A stretch of 64,000 bases of DNA. Source: Caulobacter segnis. GTDB taxonomy: Bacteria > Pseudomonadota > Alphaproteobacteria > Caulobacterales > Caulobacteraceae. Of the stretch, positions 8,682 through 17,789 are shown piece after piece; within the stretch, counting starts at the first letter, position 1, and each line of letters begins with the position of its first letter. Position numbers and translations under genes: made by a program. The stretch lies in contig NZ_CP082923.1 of the NCBI RefSeq assembly GCF_019931575.1, positions 2,046,001 through 2,110,000 of the forward strand. The letters are read 5' to 3'. A model generated the notes under the pieces. It saw only the letters and a program-made list of their open reading frames with translations. It searched no databases and was not told the DNA's origin.

Positions 8682-9569
8682 ATGCGGCTGCCCAACTCCG
8701 TCTTGGCCGCCTTCGCCCCGGCCAAGGTCAATCTGTTCCTGCACGTGGGCGGGCCGGACGCCGAGGGCTATCACCCGATCTCCAGCCTGATGGTCTTCGC
8801 CGACGTCGGTGACCAGATCGCGATCCAGCCCAGTGACGCGCCCGGTTTCGAGACCTCCGGTCCGTTCGGCGGCGCGATCCCGGCCGACGGCGACAACCTG
8901 GTGGTCCGCGCCGCCCGGGCCTTCCACGCCAGGCTGGGCGGGCCCGTCCCGCCATACCGCCTGATCCTGGACAAGCGCCTGCCGATCGCGGCGGGCCTGG
9001 GCGGTGGCTCCAGCGACGCCGGCGCGGCCCTGAAGCTGCTGCGTGACGTCCTGGCGCCGGGTCTCTCCGACGACGACCTGGAGCCGCTGGCCGCCAGCCT
9101 GGGCGCGGACGGCGCGGCCTGCCTGCGGGCCCGGGCCCTGATGGCCGAAGGACGCGGAGAGCTTCTGTCGCCCGCGCCGGCGCTGCCCGAGCTGAACGCC
9201 GTGCTGGTCAATCCCGGCGCGCCGTCGCCGACGGGGGCCGTCTATCGCGCCTATGACGCGGCCGTGCATCCGGACGGCGCCGAGCGCCCGTTCCTGCCGT
9301 CGAACCTGGAAAGCGCCGAGGAGGTCGCCGCCTGGCTGGCCGTGGCCACGCGCAACGACCTGGAGGCGCCCGCCGTCGCCCTGGAGCCTCGCATCGGCGA
9401 GGTGCTGGACCTCCTGCGCGAGGAGCCCGAAAGTCTGCTGGTTCGGATGTCGGGCTCGGGAGCGACCTGTTTCGCGCTCTGCGCCGGCGACATCGAGGCC
9501 GAGACCCTGGCCGAGCGTCTGGAGACCATGCGGCCGGACTGGTGGGTGCGGCGCTGCCGCCTGAGCTAG
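8682..9569 (+). CDS. ispE: 4-diphosphocytidyl-2-C-methyl-D-erythritol kinase
   Basis: The 295-residue GHMP kinase has the substrate motif FAPAKVNLFLHV at the N-terminus, the ATP-binding glycine-rich loop PIAAGLGGGSSDAGA near residues 102-116 and the C-terminal MSGSGATCFAL loop. It phosphorylates the 2-hydroxyl of CDP-methylerythritol in the non-mevalonate isoprenoid pathway in the cytoplasm. The N-terminal MRLPNSVLAAF extension is short and normal. The next gene follows 9 bases after the stop codon, which suggests co-transcription with the cyclophilin gene. Confidence 0.96.
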   Translation: MRLPNSVLAAFAPAKVNLFLHVGGPDAEGYHPISSLMVFADVGDQIAIQPSDAPGFETSGPFGGAIPADGDNLVVRAARAFHARLGGPVPPYRLILDKRLPIAAGLGGGSSDAGAALKLLRDVLAPGLSDDDLEPLAASLGADGAACLRARALMAEGRGELLSPAPALPELNAVLVNPGAPSPTGAVYRAYDAAVHPDGAERPFLPSNLESAEEVAAWLAVATRNDLEAPAVALEPRIGEVLDLLREEPESLLVRMSGSGATCFALCAGDIEAETLAERLETMRPDWWVRRCRLS

Positions 9570-9578
9570 GAGTTGGAC

Positions 9579-10226
9579 ATGAAGCGTCGTGACGTCCTGA
9601 CCGCCCTGGGAGGCCTGATCCCGCTTGGGGCGGCCACGCCCGGCCTCGCCGTCGCCCAGGTGCTGAGCCTGCCGCCGACGCCGATCGTGCCGGGCCCCGG
9701 CGACGTCCTGGTCAGCCTGGACACCAGCCTGGGCGCGATCATCATCGCGCTAAAGGCCAGGCAGGCCCCGCTGACCACGGCCAACTTCCTGCGGTATGTC
9801 GACGGCAAACTCTATGACGGCGCCAGCTTCTGGCGCTCGGCCAAGGCCAACAGCCCAGTCGACTACGGCCTGATCGAGGGCGGCCTGCAGGGCGATCCCA
9901 AGAAGGTGCTCAAGCCCGTGGCCCACGAGCCGACGACCCAGACGGGCCTGCGTCACGTCGACGGCACGGTGTCCCTGGCCCGCAAGGAGCCCGGCACCGG
10001 TGACAGCGACTTCTTCATCTGCGTCGGCGAGGCCCCGTACCTGGACGCCAATCCGGCGGCGGAGGGCGACAACCTGGGTTTCGCGGCCTTCGGCCAGGTG
10101 ATCAAGGGCATGGAGATCGTCCACAAGATCCTGAACCTGCCCACGCCCGGCGAAGCGACAAACCCGGTGATGAAGGGGCAGATGCTGCTGCCCGTGGTGC
10201 CGATCGTCACGGCGCGCCGGCTCTAG
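9579..10226 (+). CDS. exported peptidyl-prolyl cis-trans isomerase, cyclophilin type
   Basis: The 215-residue protein begins MKRRDVLTALGGLIPLGAA, a twin-arginine-like signal ending near LAVAQ, followed by a cyclophilin domain: LDTSLGAIIIALKA, TTANFLRYVDGKLYDGASFWR, LARKEPGTGDSDFFIC and FAAFGQVIKGMEIV. The core Phe/Gln residues are partly preserved. It probably assists proline isomerisation in the periplasm. I prefer ATG 9579 over the TTG at 9573, because TAGGAG lies 6 bases upstream of the ATG. The 3' end overlaps the convergent gene by 4 bases. Confidence 0.9.
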   Translation: MKRRDVLTALGGLIPLGAATPGLAVAQVLSLPPTPIVPGPGDVLVSLDTSLGAIIIALKARQAPLTTANFLRYVDGKLYDGASFWRSAKANSPVDYGLIEGGLQGDPKKVLKPVAHEPTTQTGLRHVDGTVSLARKEPGTGDSDFFICVGEAPYLDANPAAEGDNLGFAAFGQVIKGMEIVHKILNLPTPGEATNPVMKGQMLLPVVPIVTARRL

Positions 10227-11026
10227 ATCACGCGCGCCAGCATCACGACGCCGCTGGCCGCCGGGACCAGCAGCAGCTGGGCCAGCACGGTGCCCGCCAC
10301 GCGGCTGCCGGCGAACCAGACGACCGCGCGGCGGAAGGCCGGCTCGCTGACGCGGCCGTCCATGACGTCGTCGGTCATGATCGACAGCGCCGGATCGATC
10401 AGCACGAACAGCAGGATGGTGGCGACGCCGTTGATCACCGACGACAGGCTGACCGCCGTCACCCGGAACTGCGGGTCGAGGTAGCCGGCGTAGAGCGAGG
10501 CGAAGACCCCGACGGTCAGCAGGGCCTGGGCCAGGACGTTCAGGACGATCACCCGGGCCGGTACGTCGATCTTCTGCTTCAGGGTCTTCAGGTGGCTGGG
10601 CGAGGGCAGGGCGACCGCCTCGCGGATATAGCCGACCCCGCCCTTGGCGAAGGCGTGCATCAGGAGCTTGGGCACCGAGCGGTGGACCTGAAAGTGGGCG
10701 ACGGCCCGCGTGAACAGGCGCTGGGCGGTGGGGATCGCCAGGGCGCCGACCAGGGCCGCCAGGCTGGCGCTGGCCATCAGCCACTGGAAGTCGGCCAGCA
10801 GATGGCCGCCCGTGCCCGCCAGCAGGTTCGTCTCGATCCGCTTGGACAGGAACGGGCCCTGGAAGGCGTTCGAGGCGCGCGACAGCAGCACCAGCACGTT
10901 GAACAGGGCGAACGACATGGCGATCCGCCGCGTGCGGACGCCGGCGATGCGCACGGCGTAGGCCAGGGCCCCGATCAGGTGGATCACGAAGGTCAGGACG
11001 CAGAGCAGGAAGAGTTGGGCGTCCAT
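10223..11026 (-). CDS. Amj-family (DUF2837) lipid II flippase-like membrane protein
   Basis: The 267-residue protein is hydrophobic with about six predicted membrane segments. These include LFLLCVLTFVIHLIGALAYA at the start, the YAVRIAGVRTRR loop and a central region LLADFQWLMASASLAALVGAL. The conserved order matches Amj (YdaH), described in Bacillus subtilis as an alternative lipid II flippase to MurJ. I infer that it moves peptidoglycan precursor across the inner membrane. Start chosen at 11026, where GGAG precedes the ATG by about 9 bases; the longer frame lacks hydrophobic character. It ends overlapping the cyclophilin gene tail to tail, and the amtB terminator lies just upstream. Confidence 0.82.
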   Translation of the reverse strand: MDAQLFLLCVLTFVIHLIGALAYAVRIAGVRTRRIAMSFALFNVLVLLSRASNAFQGPFLSKRIETNLLAGTGGHLLADFQWLMASASLAALVGALAIPTAQRLFTRAVAHFQVHRSVPKLLMHAFAKGGVGYIREAVALPSPSHLKTLKQKIDVPARVIVLNVLAQALLTVGVFASLYAGYLDPQFRVTAVSLSSVINGVATILLFVLIDPALSIMTDDVMDGRVSEPAFRRAVVWFAGSRVAGTVLAQLLLVPAASGVVMLARVI

Positions 11027-11070
11027 CGCGATCTCCGAAGCGGGCGCGGAGCTTGGCCGATCGATGGGCA

Positions 11071-11105
11071 AAGAGAAAGGGCGCGGAGATCGCTCTCCGC
11101 GCCCT
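11071..11105 (-). terminator. intrinsic terminator of the glnK-amtB operon
   Basis: A 12-base perfect stem (AGGGCGCGGAGA / TCTCCGCGCCCT) with a 4-base loop is followed on the minus strand by TTTCTCTTT. It lies 34 bases past the amtB stop codon and just upstream of the amj-like gene. Confidence 0.9.
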
Positions 11106-11138
11106 TCGACGTTTCGGGGTGAACCCCTACCGCCAGCC

Positions 11139-12671
11139 TTAGCTGTGGTAGGCGCGTTCGCCGTGTTCCGAGATGTCCAGACCTTCTTCCTCGGCTTCCG
11201 GCGAAGCCTTCAGGCCGATGATCAGCTTGATCACGAAGAAGACGATGGCCGAGGCCACCAGCGACCAGACGATCGTGACGCCGACGCCCTTCAGCTGGGC
11301 CAGGACCTGGGTACCGAGGTTGTAGACGGCGTTGTCGCAGGTCGAGATGTCGCCGTCCTTGGCGCAGGTCGTGTAGTCGACGATGCCGGCGCCGCCCCAG
11401 GCGGGGTTGACCAGCAGGCCGGTGCCGATGGCGCCGACGATGCCGCCGATGCCGTGGATGCCGAAGGCGTCCAGGCTGTCGTCGTACTTCAGGGCGTTCT
11501 TCACGACCGAGCAGAAGAAGATGCAGATCGGCGAGACGACCAGACCCAGGATCACCGAACCCATCGGACCGGCGAAGCCGGCGGCCGGGGTGACGGCGAC
11601 GAGGCCGGCGACGATGCCTGAGGCCAGGCCCAGGGCCGACGGCTTACCGCGGGTGATCCACTCGACGATGATCCACGACAGGCCGGCGGCCGCGGTGGCG
11701 ACGAAGGTGTTGATCATGGCCAGCGAGGCGTAGCCGTTCGATTCCAGGTTCGAGCCGGCGTTGAAGCCGAACCAGCCCACCCACAGCAGGCCGGCGCCGA
11801 CCAGGGTCAGGGTCAGCGAGTGCGGGGGCATCGGCTCCTTGCCGAAGCCTTGGCGCTTGCCGAGGATCAGGGCGCCGACCAGGGCGGCGACGCCAGCGTT
11901 GATGTGGACGACGGTGCCGCCGGCGAAGTCGAGGGCGCCGAAGCCCCAGATCAGGCCCGACTTGATCGCGGCGGTCGGAGCCGTGGCGATCGCGTCAGGA
12001 CCCGGCCACCACCAGACCATGTGAGCCATCGGATAGTACGACAGCAGCGGCCACAGGACGGCGAAGGCGACGATGGCGGAGAACTTCATGCGCTCGACCA
12101 GCGAACCGACCACCAGGGCGGCGGTGATGGCCGCGAAGGTCGACTGGAAGGCGATGAAGGTGAACTCGGGGATCACCACGCCGGTCGAGAACGTCGCGAC
12201 ATTGCTGGCCGGGGTGACATCCTTCAGGAACAGACGGCCCAAGCCGCCCACGAAGGTGTCCAGGCCGCCGCCGTCGGTGAAGGCGAAGCTATAGCCCCAC
12301 AGCACCCAGGCGACGAAGCCGATCAGGGCGACAGTCGAGACCTGCATCATGACCGACAGCATGTTCTTGGCGCGCACCAGGCCGCCGTAGAACAGGGCCA
12401 GACCCGGCAGGATCATCAGCAGGACGAGCAGCGAGGAGGTGAGCATCCACGCGTTGTCGCCCTTGTCGTTCTTGTCGACGATGGCGGGGGCGGGCGCTTC
12501 GGCCGGAGCGGGCGTGGCGGCCGGAGCCGGCGCGGCCTCGGCGGGCGCGGCGGTAGCGGCGGCGGCCGGGGCGGGCGCGGCTTCCTGAGCGAAGGCGGTC
12601 GCTCCCAGCGGAGCCCCCGCGATGGTCGCGGCGAGCATGAGCCCGGCCAGCGGTTTGAAGGTGAGTTTCAT
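11139..12671 (-). CDS. amtB: ammonium transporter
   Basis: The 510-residue Amt protein has a signal peptide (ending TAFAQ near residue 29), a 40-residue Ala/Pro-rich linker, then eleven membrane segments. Family landmarks are LFYGGLVRAKN, the FQSTFAAI region, the pore histidine segment HINAGVAAL and the second pore histidine in GIHGIGGIVGAIGTG. It conducts ammonium/ammonia through the inner membrane and is closed by PII protein. The Ala/Pro linker is longer than in E. coli AmtB and would lie in the periplasm. It is 26 bases downstream of the PII gene, the classic glnK-amtB pair, and ends at a strong terminator. Confidence 0.96.
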   Translation of the reverse strand: MKLTFKPLAGLMLAATIAGAPLGATAFAQEAAPAPAAAATAAPAEAAPAPAATPAPAEAPAPAIVDKNDKGDNAWMLTSSLLVLLMILPGLALFYGGLVRAKNMLSVMMQVSTVALIGFVAWVLWGYSFAFTDGGGLDTFVGGLGRLFLKDVTPASNVATFSTGVVIPEFTFIAFQSTFAAITAALVVGSLVERMKFSAIVAFAVLWPLLSYYPMAHMVWWWPGPDAIATAPTAAIKSGLIWGFGALDFAGGTVVHINAGVAALVGALILGKRQGFGKEPMPPHSLTLTLVGAGLLWVGWFGFNAGSNLESNGYASLAMINTFVATAAAGLSWIIVEWITRGKPSALGLASGIVAGLVAVTPAAGFAGPMGSVILGLVVSPICIFFCSVVKNALKYDDSLDAFGIHGIGGIVGAIGTGLLVNPAWGGAGIVDYTTCAKDGDISTCDNAVYNLGTQVLAQLKGVGVTIVWSLVASAIVFFVIKLIIGLKASPEAEEEGLDISEHGERAYHS

Positions 12672-12697
12672 CGTCGGTATCCCCTTTTCCCGATGCG

Positions 12698-13362
<665 letters not shown>

Positions 13363-13713
13363 ATGCCGCCCCTCGTCATGAAGATTGCGCCCTGGGTGCT
13401 GCTGGTGATGTCCAACGTCTTCATGACCTTCGCCTGGTACGGTCACCTGAAGGGAAAGCCCATGGCGTTGCCGGTGGCGATCCTGTCCAGCTGGCTGATC
13501 GCGCTTCCCGAGTACATGCTGGCCGTTCCGGCCAATCGCATCGGCCACAACATATATTCGACAGCTGAGCTTAAGGTCGGGCAGGAGATGATCACCTTGC
13601 TGGTCTTCACCCTGTTCTCGTATTTCTATCTGGGTGAAGCGATCAAACTGTCGACCATCGCGGGGTTCGCCCTGATCGTCTCGGGCGTGGCGGTGGTGTT
13701 CTATTTCAGGTGA
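13363..13713 (+). CDS. DMT-superfamily small membrane protein (DUF486)
   Basis: The 116-residue protein has four predicted membrane segments: IAPWVLLVMSNVFMTFAWYG, LPVAILSSWLIALPEYMLAV, EMITLLVFTLFSYFYLG and IAGFALIVSGVAVVFYF. The motifs FMTFAWYGHLK and PANRIGH are typical of the DUF486 family, which resembles one half of a drug/metabolite transporter. The substrate is unknown. ATG 13363 was chosen because the hydrophobic protein begins there and GGAG precedes it; the frame is open far upstream, but that part is basic and unlike the family. Confidence 0.9.
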   Translation: MPPLVMKIAPWVLLVMSNVFMTFAWYGHLKGKPMALPVAILSSWLIALPEYMLAVPANRIGHNIYSTAELKVGQEMITLLVFTLFSYFYLGEAIKLSTIAGFALIVSGVAVVFYFR

Positions 13714-13721
13714 AGCTCAAT

Positions 13722-13745
13722 CCTGATCACGAGCCCGTGATCAGG
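13722..13745. terminator. strong hairpin without U-tract after the DUF486 gene
   Basis: A perfect 10-base stem (CCTGATCACG / CGTGATCAGG) with the loop AGCC begins 8 bases after the stop codon. No T-run follows, so it may be a transcript-end stabiliser, a weak terminator, or an operator for the fasciclin gene at 13799. Confidence 0.45.
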
Positions 13746-13798
13746 GAACCGAGTCGCCGGTCCGGACGTACACCGCTCGAACCGAGAGGAACTCGACC

Positions 13799-14758
13799 AT
13801 GACCACTCAGCGACTCCTGACCGCCGCCGCCGCCATCGCCCTGCTGGCCGGCGCGGCCCATGCTCAGTCTTCCAGCCCGACCGCCGCGCCGGCGCCCGCC
13901 GCGCAGGCGCCGGCCGCCGCTTCGCCCGTCGTGGCCAAGGGCGACCTGATCGACACCGCCACGGCCTCAGGCCAGTTCACCACCTTCCTGAAGGCCGTCT
14001 CGGCCGTGAACCTGACCAGCGTCCTGAAGACCAATCAGAACCTGACCCTGTTCGCCCCTACCGACGCCGCCTTCGCGGCCCTGCCGGCCGGCGAGCTGGA
14101 CAAGCTGATGCTGCCCGAGAACGGGCCGATGCTGCAGAAGGTGCTGACCTATCACCTGATCAACGCCAAGGTGGACTCCACCAAGATCAAGGGCGCCAAG
14201 GGCGAGGTGAAGAGCGTCGAGGGCTCGCCCCTGCTGCTGGACGGCAGCGGCGACCAGCCGAAGGTCGACGACGCCAACATCCTTCAGACCGACGTGATCG
14301 CCAGCAACGGCGTGCTGCACGTCGTCGACAAGGTGCTGCTGCCCAAGGACGTGCCGGGCCTGCAGGCCTCGGCCGCGCCGTCGGCGATCGACTCGGGCGC
14401 GACCATGAACGTGGCCGCCAACGAGCAGATGGCGCCGGCCGCGCCGGCCGACCAGACCATGCCGGCCGACCCGGCCGCGCCTTCGGCCCAGACGACCACG
14501 GCCGCTCCGACGACCGCGACCGACATGGCCGCCGATCCGGCCGCCTCGCCCTCGGCGACGTCCGCGCCGGCCGCTGGCGTGAACACCTCGGGTGTCGTGC
14601 CGGTGTCGTCCAAGTCGCCGGAAGAGCAGGCCGCGCTGAAGGCCGGGGACGCCAATGTCGTCTCCAATCCGCCGGTCGCCGACACCAAGGCCAACCGCGC
14701 CAAGTACGGCGCGCCGATGTCGAACGCCGGCAAGCGCACGACGCCGAAGGGCAACTAG
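13799..14758 (+). CDS. secreted fasciclin (FAS1) domain protein
   Basis: The 319-residue protein has a signal peptide (residues 1-22, ending AHAQ), an Ala/Pro linker, then one FAS1 domain from about residue 50 to 185. The domain has the two conserved blocks LTLFAPTDAAFAALP and NGVLHVVDKVLLP. The remaining 130 residues are low-complexity Ala/Pro/Thr sequence without hydrophobic segments. FAS1 domains mediate adhesion or protein interactions outside the cell; the partner is unknown. GAGAGG lies about 9 bases before the ATG. A strong terminator follows, so it is probably monocistronic. Confidence 0.92.
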   Translation: MTTQRLLTAAAAIALLAGAAHAQSSSPTAAPAPAAQAPAAASPVVAKGDLIDTATASGQFTTFLKAVSAVNLTSVLKTNQNLTLFAPTDAAFAALPAGELDKLMLPENGPMLQKVLTYHLINAKVDSTKIKGAKGEVKSVEGSPLLLDGSGDQPKVDDANILQTDVIASNGVLHVVDKVLLPKDVPGLQASAAPSAIDSGATMNVAANEQMAPAAPADQTMPADPAAPSAQTTTAAPTTATDMAADPAASPSATSAPAAGVNTSGVVPVSSKSPEEQAALKAGDANVVSNPPVADTKANRAKYGAPMSNAGKRTTPKGN

Positions 14759-14792
14759 GCTTCTAAAGCCCAGGACATCGCTTGAAGCACCG

Positions 14793-14825
14793 GTCGGCGG
14801 GCCCTATGGTCCGCCGACTTTTTTC
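14793..14825 (+). terminator. intrinsic terminator after the fasciclin gene
   Basis: An 8-base stem (GTCGGCGG / CCGCCGAC) with a 10-base loop is followed by seven Ts. Confidence 0.88.
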
Positions 14826-14842
14826 TAGGCCTGCTTCGATTG

Positions 14843-15742
14843 ATGTCGCGCGAAAAACCCAAGTCCTTCCAAAGCCTGATCCTAACGCTCCATGACTATT
14901 GGAGCCGGCAGGGCTGCATCATCCTCCAGCCGCATGACGTGGAAGTGGGGGCGGGGACCCTGCACCCGGCCACGGTGCTGCGCGCGCTGGGCCCCAAGCC
15001 GTGGAACGCGGCCTATGTGCAGCCTTCGCGTCGCCCCGGCGACGGCCGCTATGGCGAGAACCCCAACCGCCTGCAGCACTATTACCAGTACCAGGTAATC
15101 CTGAAGCCGAACCCCGAGAACATGCAGGACCTGTATCTCGGCTCGCTGGAAGCGATCGGCCTCGATCTGCGCACCCACGACATCCGCTTCGTCGAGGACG
15201 ACTGGGAAAACCCGACCGTCGGGGCCTGGGGCCTGGGCTGGGAGGTCTGGTGCGACGGCATGGAAGTCAGCCAGTACACCTACTTCCAGCAGGTCGGCGG
15301 CCTGGACGTCTCGCCGGTGGCCGGCGAGCTGACCTACGGCCTGGAGCGCCTGGCCATGTACGTGTTCGGCGTCGACAACGTCTACGACCTGCCGTTCAAC
15401 GATCCGGACTCGCCGCTGGGCGCGACGACCTATGGCGACGTGTTCCTGGAGAACGAACGCCAGCAGTCGGAAGCCAACTTCCATGGCTACGACGTCAGCG
15501 TGCTCAAGCAGCAGTTCGAGCAGATGGAGGAGCAGGTCCCGCTGATGCTGGCCCGCTCATACCAGAACAAGGCGCTGGTGCTGCCTGCCTACGACATGGT
15601 CCTCAAGGCCAGCCACCTCTTCAACCTGATGAACGCCCGCGGCGCGATCGCCGTCGCCGAGCGCGCCAGCTACATCGGCCGCATCCGCGACCTTTGTAAG
15701 ATGTGCGCCAGCGCCTGGGTCGATCAGCAGGAAGCCGCGTAA
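14843..15742 (+). CDS. glyQ: glycyl-tRNA synthetase alpha subunit
   Basis: The 299-residue class II synthetase subunit contains the family start [18 protein letters not shown], the catalytic core [20 protein letters not shown] and the [18 protein letters not shown] motif 2 loop. It forms a tetramer with GlyS and activates glycine for tRNA-Gly charging. Length fits the bacterial alpha subunit. ATG 14843 is preferred to the overlapping TTG at 14840. The glyS gene starts 7 bases after its stop codon, so the two are translated from one mRNA. The fasciclin terminator ends only 18 bases upstream, so the promoter must overlap it or lie within it. Confidence 0.98.
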   Translation: MSREKPKSFQSLILTLHDYWSRQGCIILQPHDVEVGAGTLHPATVLRALGPKPWNAAYVQPSRRPGDGRYGENPNRLQHYYQYQVILKPNPENMQDLYLGSLEAIGLDLRTHDIRFVEDDWENPTVGAWGLGWEVWCDGMEVSQYTYFQQVGGLDVSPVAGELTYGLERLAMYVFGVDNVYDLPFNDPDSPLGATTYGDVFLENERQQSEANFHGYDVSVLKQQFEQMEEQVPLMLARSYQNKALVLPAYDMVLKASHLFNLMNARGAIAVAERASYIGRIRDLCKMCASAWVDQQEAA

Positions 15743-15749
15743 AAGTCCG

Positions 15750-17744
15750 ATGCCCCAACTTCTCCTCGAACTGTTCTCGGAAGAGATCCCCGCCCGTATG
15801 CAGGCCCAGGCCGCCAAGGACCTGGAGCGCATGGCGCGCGAGCACCTGGCCGCCGCCGGCTTCCTGCCCGAGGCCCTGAAGACCTTCGCCGGCCCGCGCC
15901 GCCTGACCCTGGTGGCCGAAGGCCTGCCGCTGGCCCAGGCCGACCGCAAGGAAGAGCTCAAAGGCCCCCGCGTCGGCGCGCCTCCCCAAGCGATGGAAGG
16001 CTTCCTGCGCAAGGCGGGCCTGACCCAGGACCAGCTGGTCGAGCGCGACGGCGTCTACATGGCCTTCATCGAGAAGAAGGGCCGCCCGACGCCGGAGATC
16101 GTCGCCGAGATGGTCGAGGCCATCGTCCGCGGCTTCCCCTGGCCCAAGTCGATGATCTGGGGAACCAAGAAGCTGCGCTGGGTGCGTCCGCTGAAGCGGA
16201 TCCTGTGCGTGCTGGACCGCGAGGTCGTGCCGTTCGCCATCGAGGGCATCCCGAGCGGCGACGTCACCGAAGGCCACCGCTTCATGGGTGACGCCCAGCC
16301 GTTCACGGCCAAGGACTTCGACGAGTACGTGGCGGGCCTGGAAGCCCACTACGTCGTCCTCGACGTCGAGGAGCGCAAGGAACGCATCCTCGAAGGCTGC
16401 AAGACCCTGTGCTTCGCGCGTCACCTGGAACTGGTCGAGGACCAGGGCCTGCTGGACGAAGTCGCGGGCCTGGCCGAATGGCCGACGCCGGTGCTGGGCG
16501 ACATGGACCCGGTGTTCCTCAGCCTGCCGCCCGAGGTGATCCGCACCTCGATGCGCACGCACCAGAAGTACTTCGCCGTCCGCAAGGCCGGTGAAGAGGG
16601 CCTGGCCCCGCACTTCATCACCATCGCCAACATCCAGGCGGCCGACGGCGGCGCGGTGATCGCGGCCGGCAACGCCAAGGTGCTGTCCTCGCGCCTGTCC
16701 GACGCCCGCTTCTTCTGGGACGAGGACGTCAAGGTCGGCTTCGAGCCCTGGCTGGAGAAGCTGAACGGCGTGACCTTCCACGCCAAGCTCGGCACCATGG
16801 CCCAGCGCGTCGAGCGCATCGTCGCCATGGCCGGCGAGATCGCCCCGCTGGTCGGCGCCGACGTCGCCAAGACCAAGGAAGCCGCGCGCCTGGCCAAGGC
16901 GGACCTGGCCTCGCAGATGGTCGGCGAGTTCCCCGAGCTGCAAGGGATCATGGGCGGCTACTACGCCCGGACCTTCGGCCTGGATGGCGAGATCGCCGAC
17001 GCCGTGCGTGACCACTACAAGCCGCAGGGCCCCTCTGACGCCGTGCCGACCGCCCCGGTCAGCATCGCCGTGGCCCTGGCCGACAAGCTGGACACCCTGG
17101 TCGGCTTCTTCGCGATCGACGAGAAGCCGACGGGCTCGAAGGATCCCTATGCGCTGCGCCGAGCTGCGCTGGGCGTGATCCGGATTATCCTGGAGAACGG
17201 CCTGCGCATCTCGCTGACCAAGTTCGGCAAGGACGACTTGATCGCCTTCTTCGCCGACCGCCTGAAGGTCACCCTGCGCGACCAGGGCAAGCGTCACGAC
17301 CTCGTCGACGCCGTGTTCGCCCTGGGCGACGACGACCTGGCGCGGATCGTCGCGCGGGTCGAGGCCCTGGACGGCTTCCTGAAGACCGACGACGGCAAGA
17401 ACCTGCTGGCCGGCTACAAGCGCGCCTCCAACATCCTCAAGGCCGAAGAGAAGAAGGGCGCTCTGCCGATCGGGGCTCCCGAGGCGCCGACCGCCGACAG
17501 CGACGCCGAGGTCGGCCTCTACAACGCCCTGCGCCTGCTGGACAAACCGCTGAAGGAGGCCCTCGCCAAGGAGGACTTCACCGGCGCCATGACCCAGCTG
17601 GCCGAGCTGCGCGGCCCGGTCGACGCCTATCTGGACGGCGTCTTCGTCAACGAGCCCGAGCACCGCGACAATCGCCTCAAGACCCTGGCCGCCGTGCGCG
17701 ACGCCATGGGCCAGGTGGCCGACTTCGGCCTGATCGCGGGGTAA
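15750..17744 (+). CDS. glyS: glycyl-tRNA synthetase beta subunit
   Basis: The 664-residue subunit begins PQLLLELFSEEIPARMQ, the usual start of GlyS, and carries the HD-like middle region (PLVGADVAKTKEAARLAKADL), the conserved SQMVGEFPELQGIMGGYYA segment and a C-terminal anticodon-binding-like part. Beta subunits recognise tRNA-Gly and complete the alpha2beta2 enzyme. It is slightly shorter than E. coli GlyS (689). It follows glyQ directly and ends before a strong inverted repeat shared with a convergent gene. Confidence 0.98.
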   Translation: MPQLLLELFSEEIPARMQAQAAKDLERMAREHLAAAGFLPEALKTFAGPRRLTLVAEGLPLAQADRKEELKGPRVGAPPQAMEGFLRKAGLTQDQLVERDGVYMAFIEKKGRPTPEIVAEMVEAIVRGFPWPKSMIWGTKKLRWVRPLKRILCVLDREVVPFAIEGIPSGDVTEGHRFMGDAQPFTAKDFDEYVAGLEAHYVVLDVEERKERILEGCKTLCFARHLELVEDQGLLDEVAGLAEWPTPVLGDMDPVFLSLPPEVIRTSMRTHQKYFAVRKAGEEGLAPHFITIANIQAADGGAVIAAGNAKVLSSRLSDARFFWDEDVKVGFEPWLEKLNGVTFHAKLGTMAQRVERIVAMAGEIAPLVGADVAKTKEAARLAKADLASQMVGEFPELQGIMGGYYARTFGLDGEIADAVRDHYKPQGPSDAVPTAPVSIAVALADKLDTLVGFFAIDEKPTGSKDPYALRRAALGVIRIILENGLRISLTKFGKDDLIAFFADRLKVTLRDQGKRHDLVDAVFALGDDDLARIVARVEALDGFLKTDDGKNLLAGYKRASNILKAEEKKGALPIGAPEAPTADSDAEVGLYNALRLLDKPLKEALAKEDFTGAMTQLAELRGPVDAYLDGVFVNEPEHRDNRLKTLAAVRDAMGQVADFGLIAG

Positions 17745-17750
17745 ACCCAA

Positions 17751-17786
17751 TATCCGCTTCCCCGGCTTTCGCCGGGGAAGCGGATA
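17751..17786. terminator. perfect 16-base hairpin between convergent genes
   Basis: TATCCGCTTCCCCGGC and its exact complement flank a TTTC loop. It lies 6 bases after glyS and 3 bases before the end of the convergent gene at 17790. Neither side has a clear T-run, so it may stabilise both transcript ends or act as a two-way terminator. Confidence 0.6.
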
Positions 17787-17789
17787 AAT

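Noticed and set aside
9573..9578. TTG at 9573 as the start of the cyclophilin gene
   Set aside because: The ribosome-binding site TAGGAG would overlap or touch this codon. The ATG at 9579 has correct spacing.
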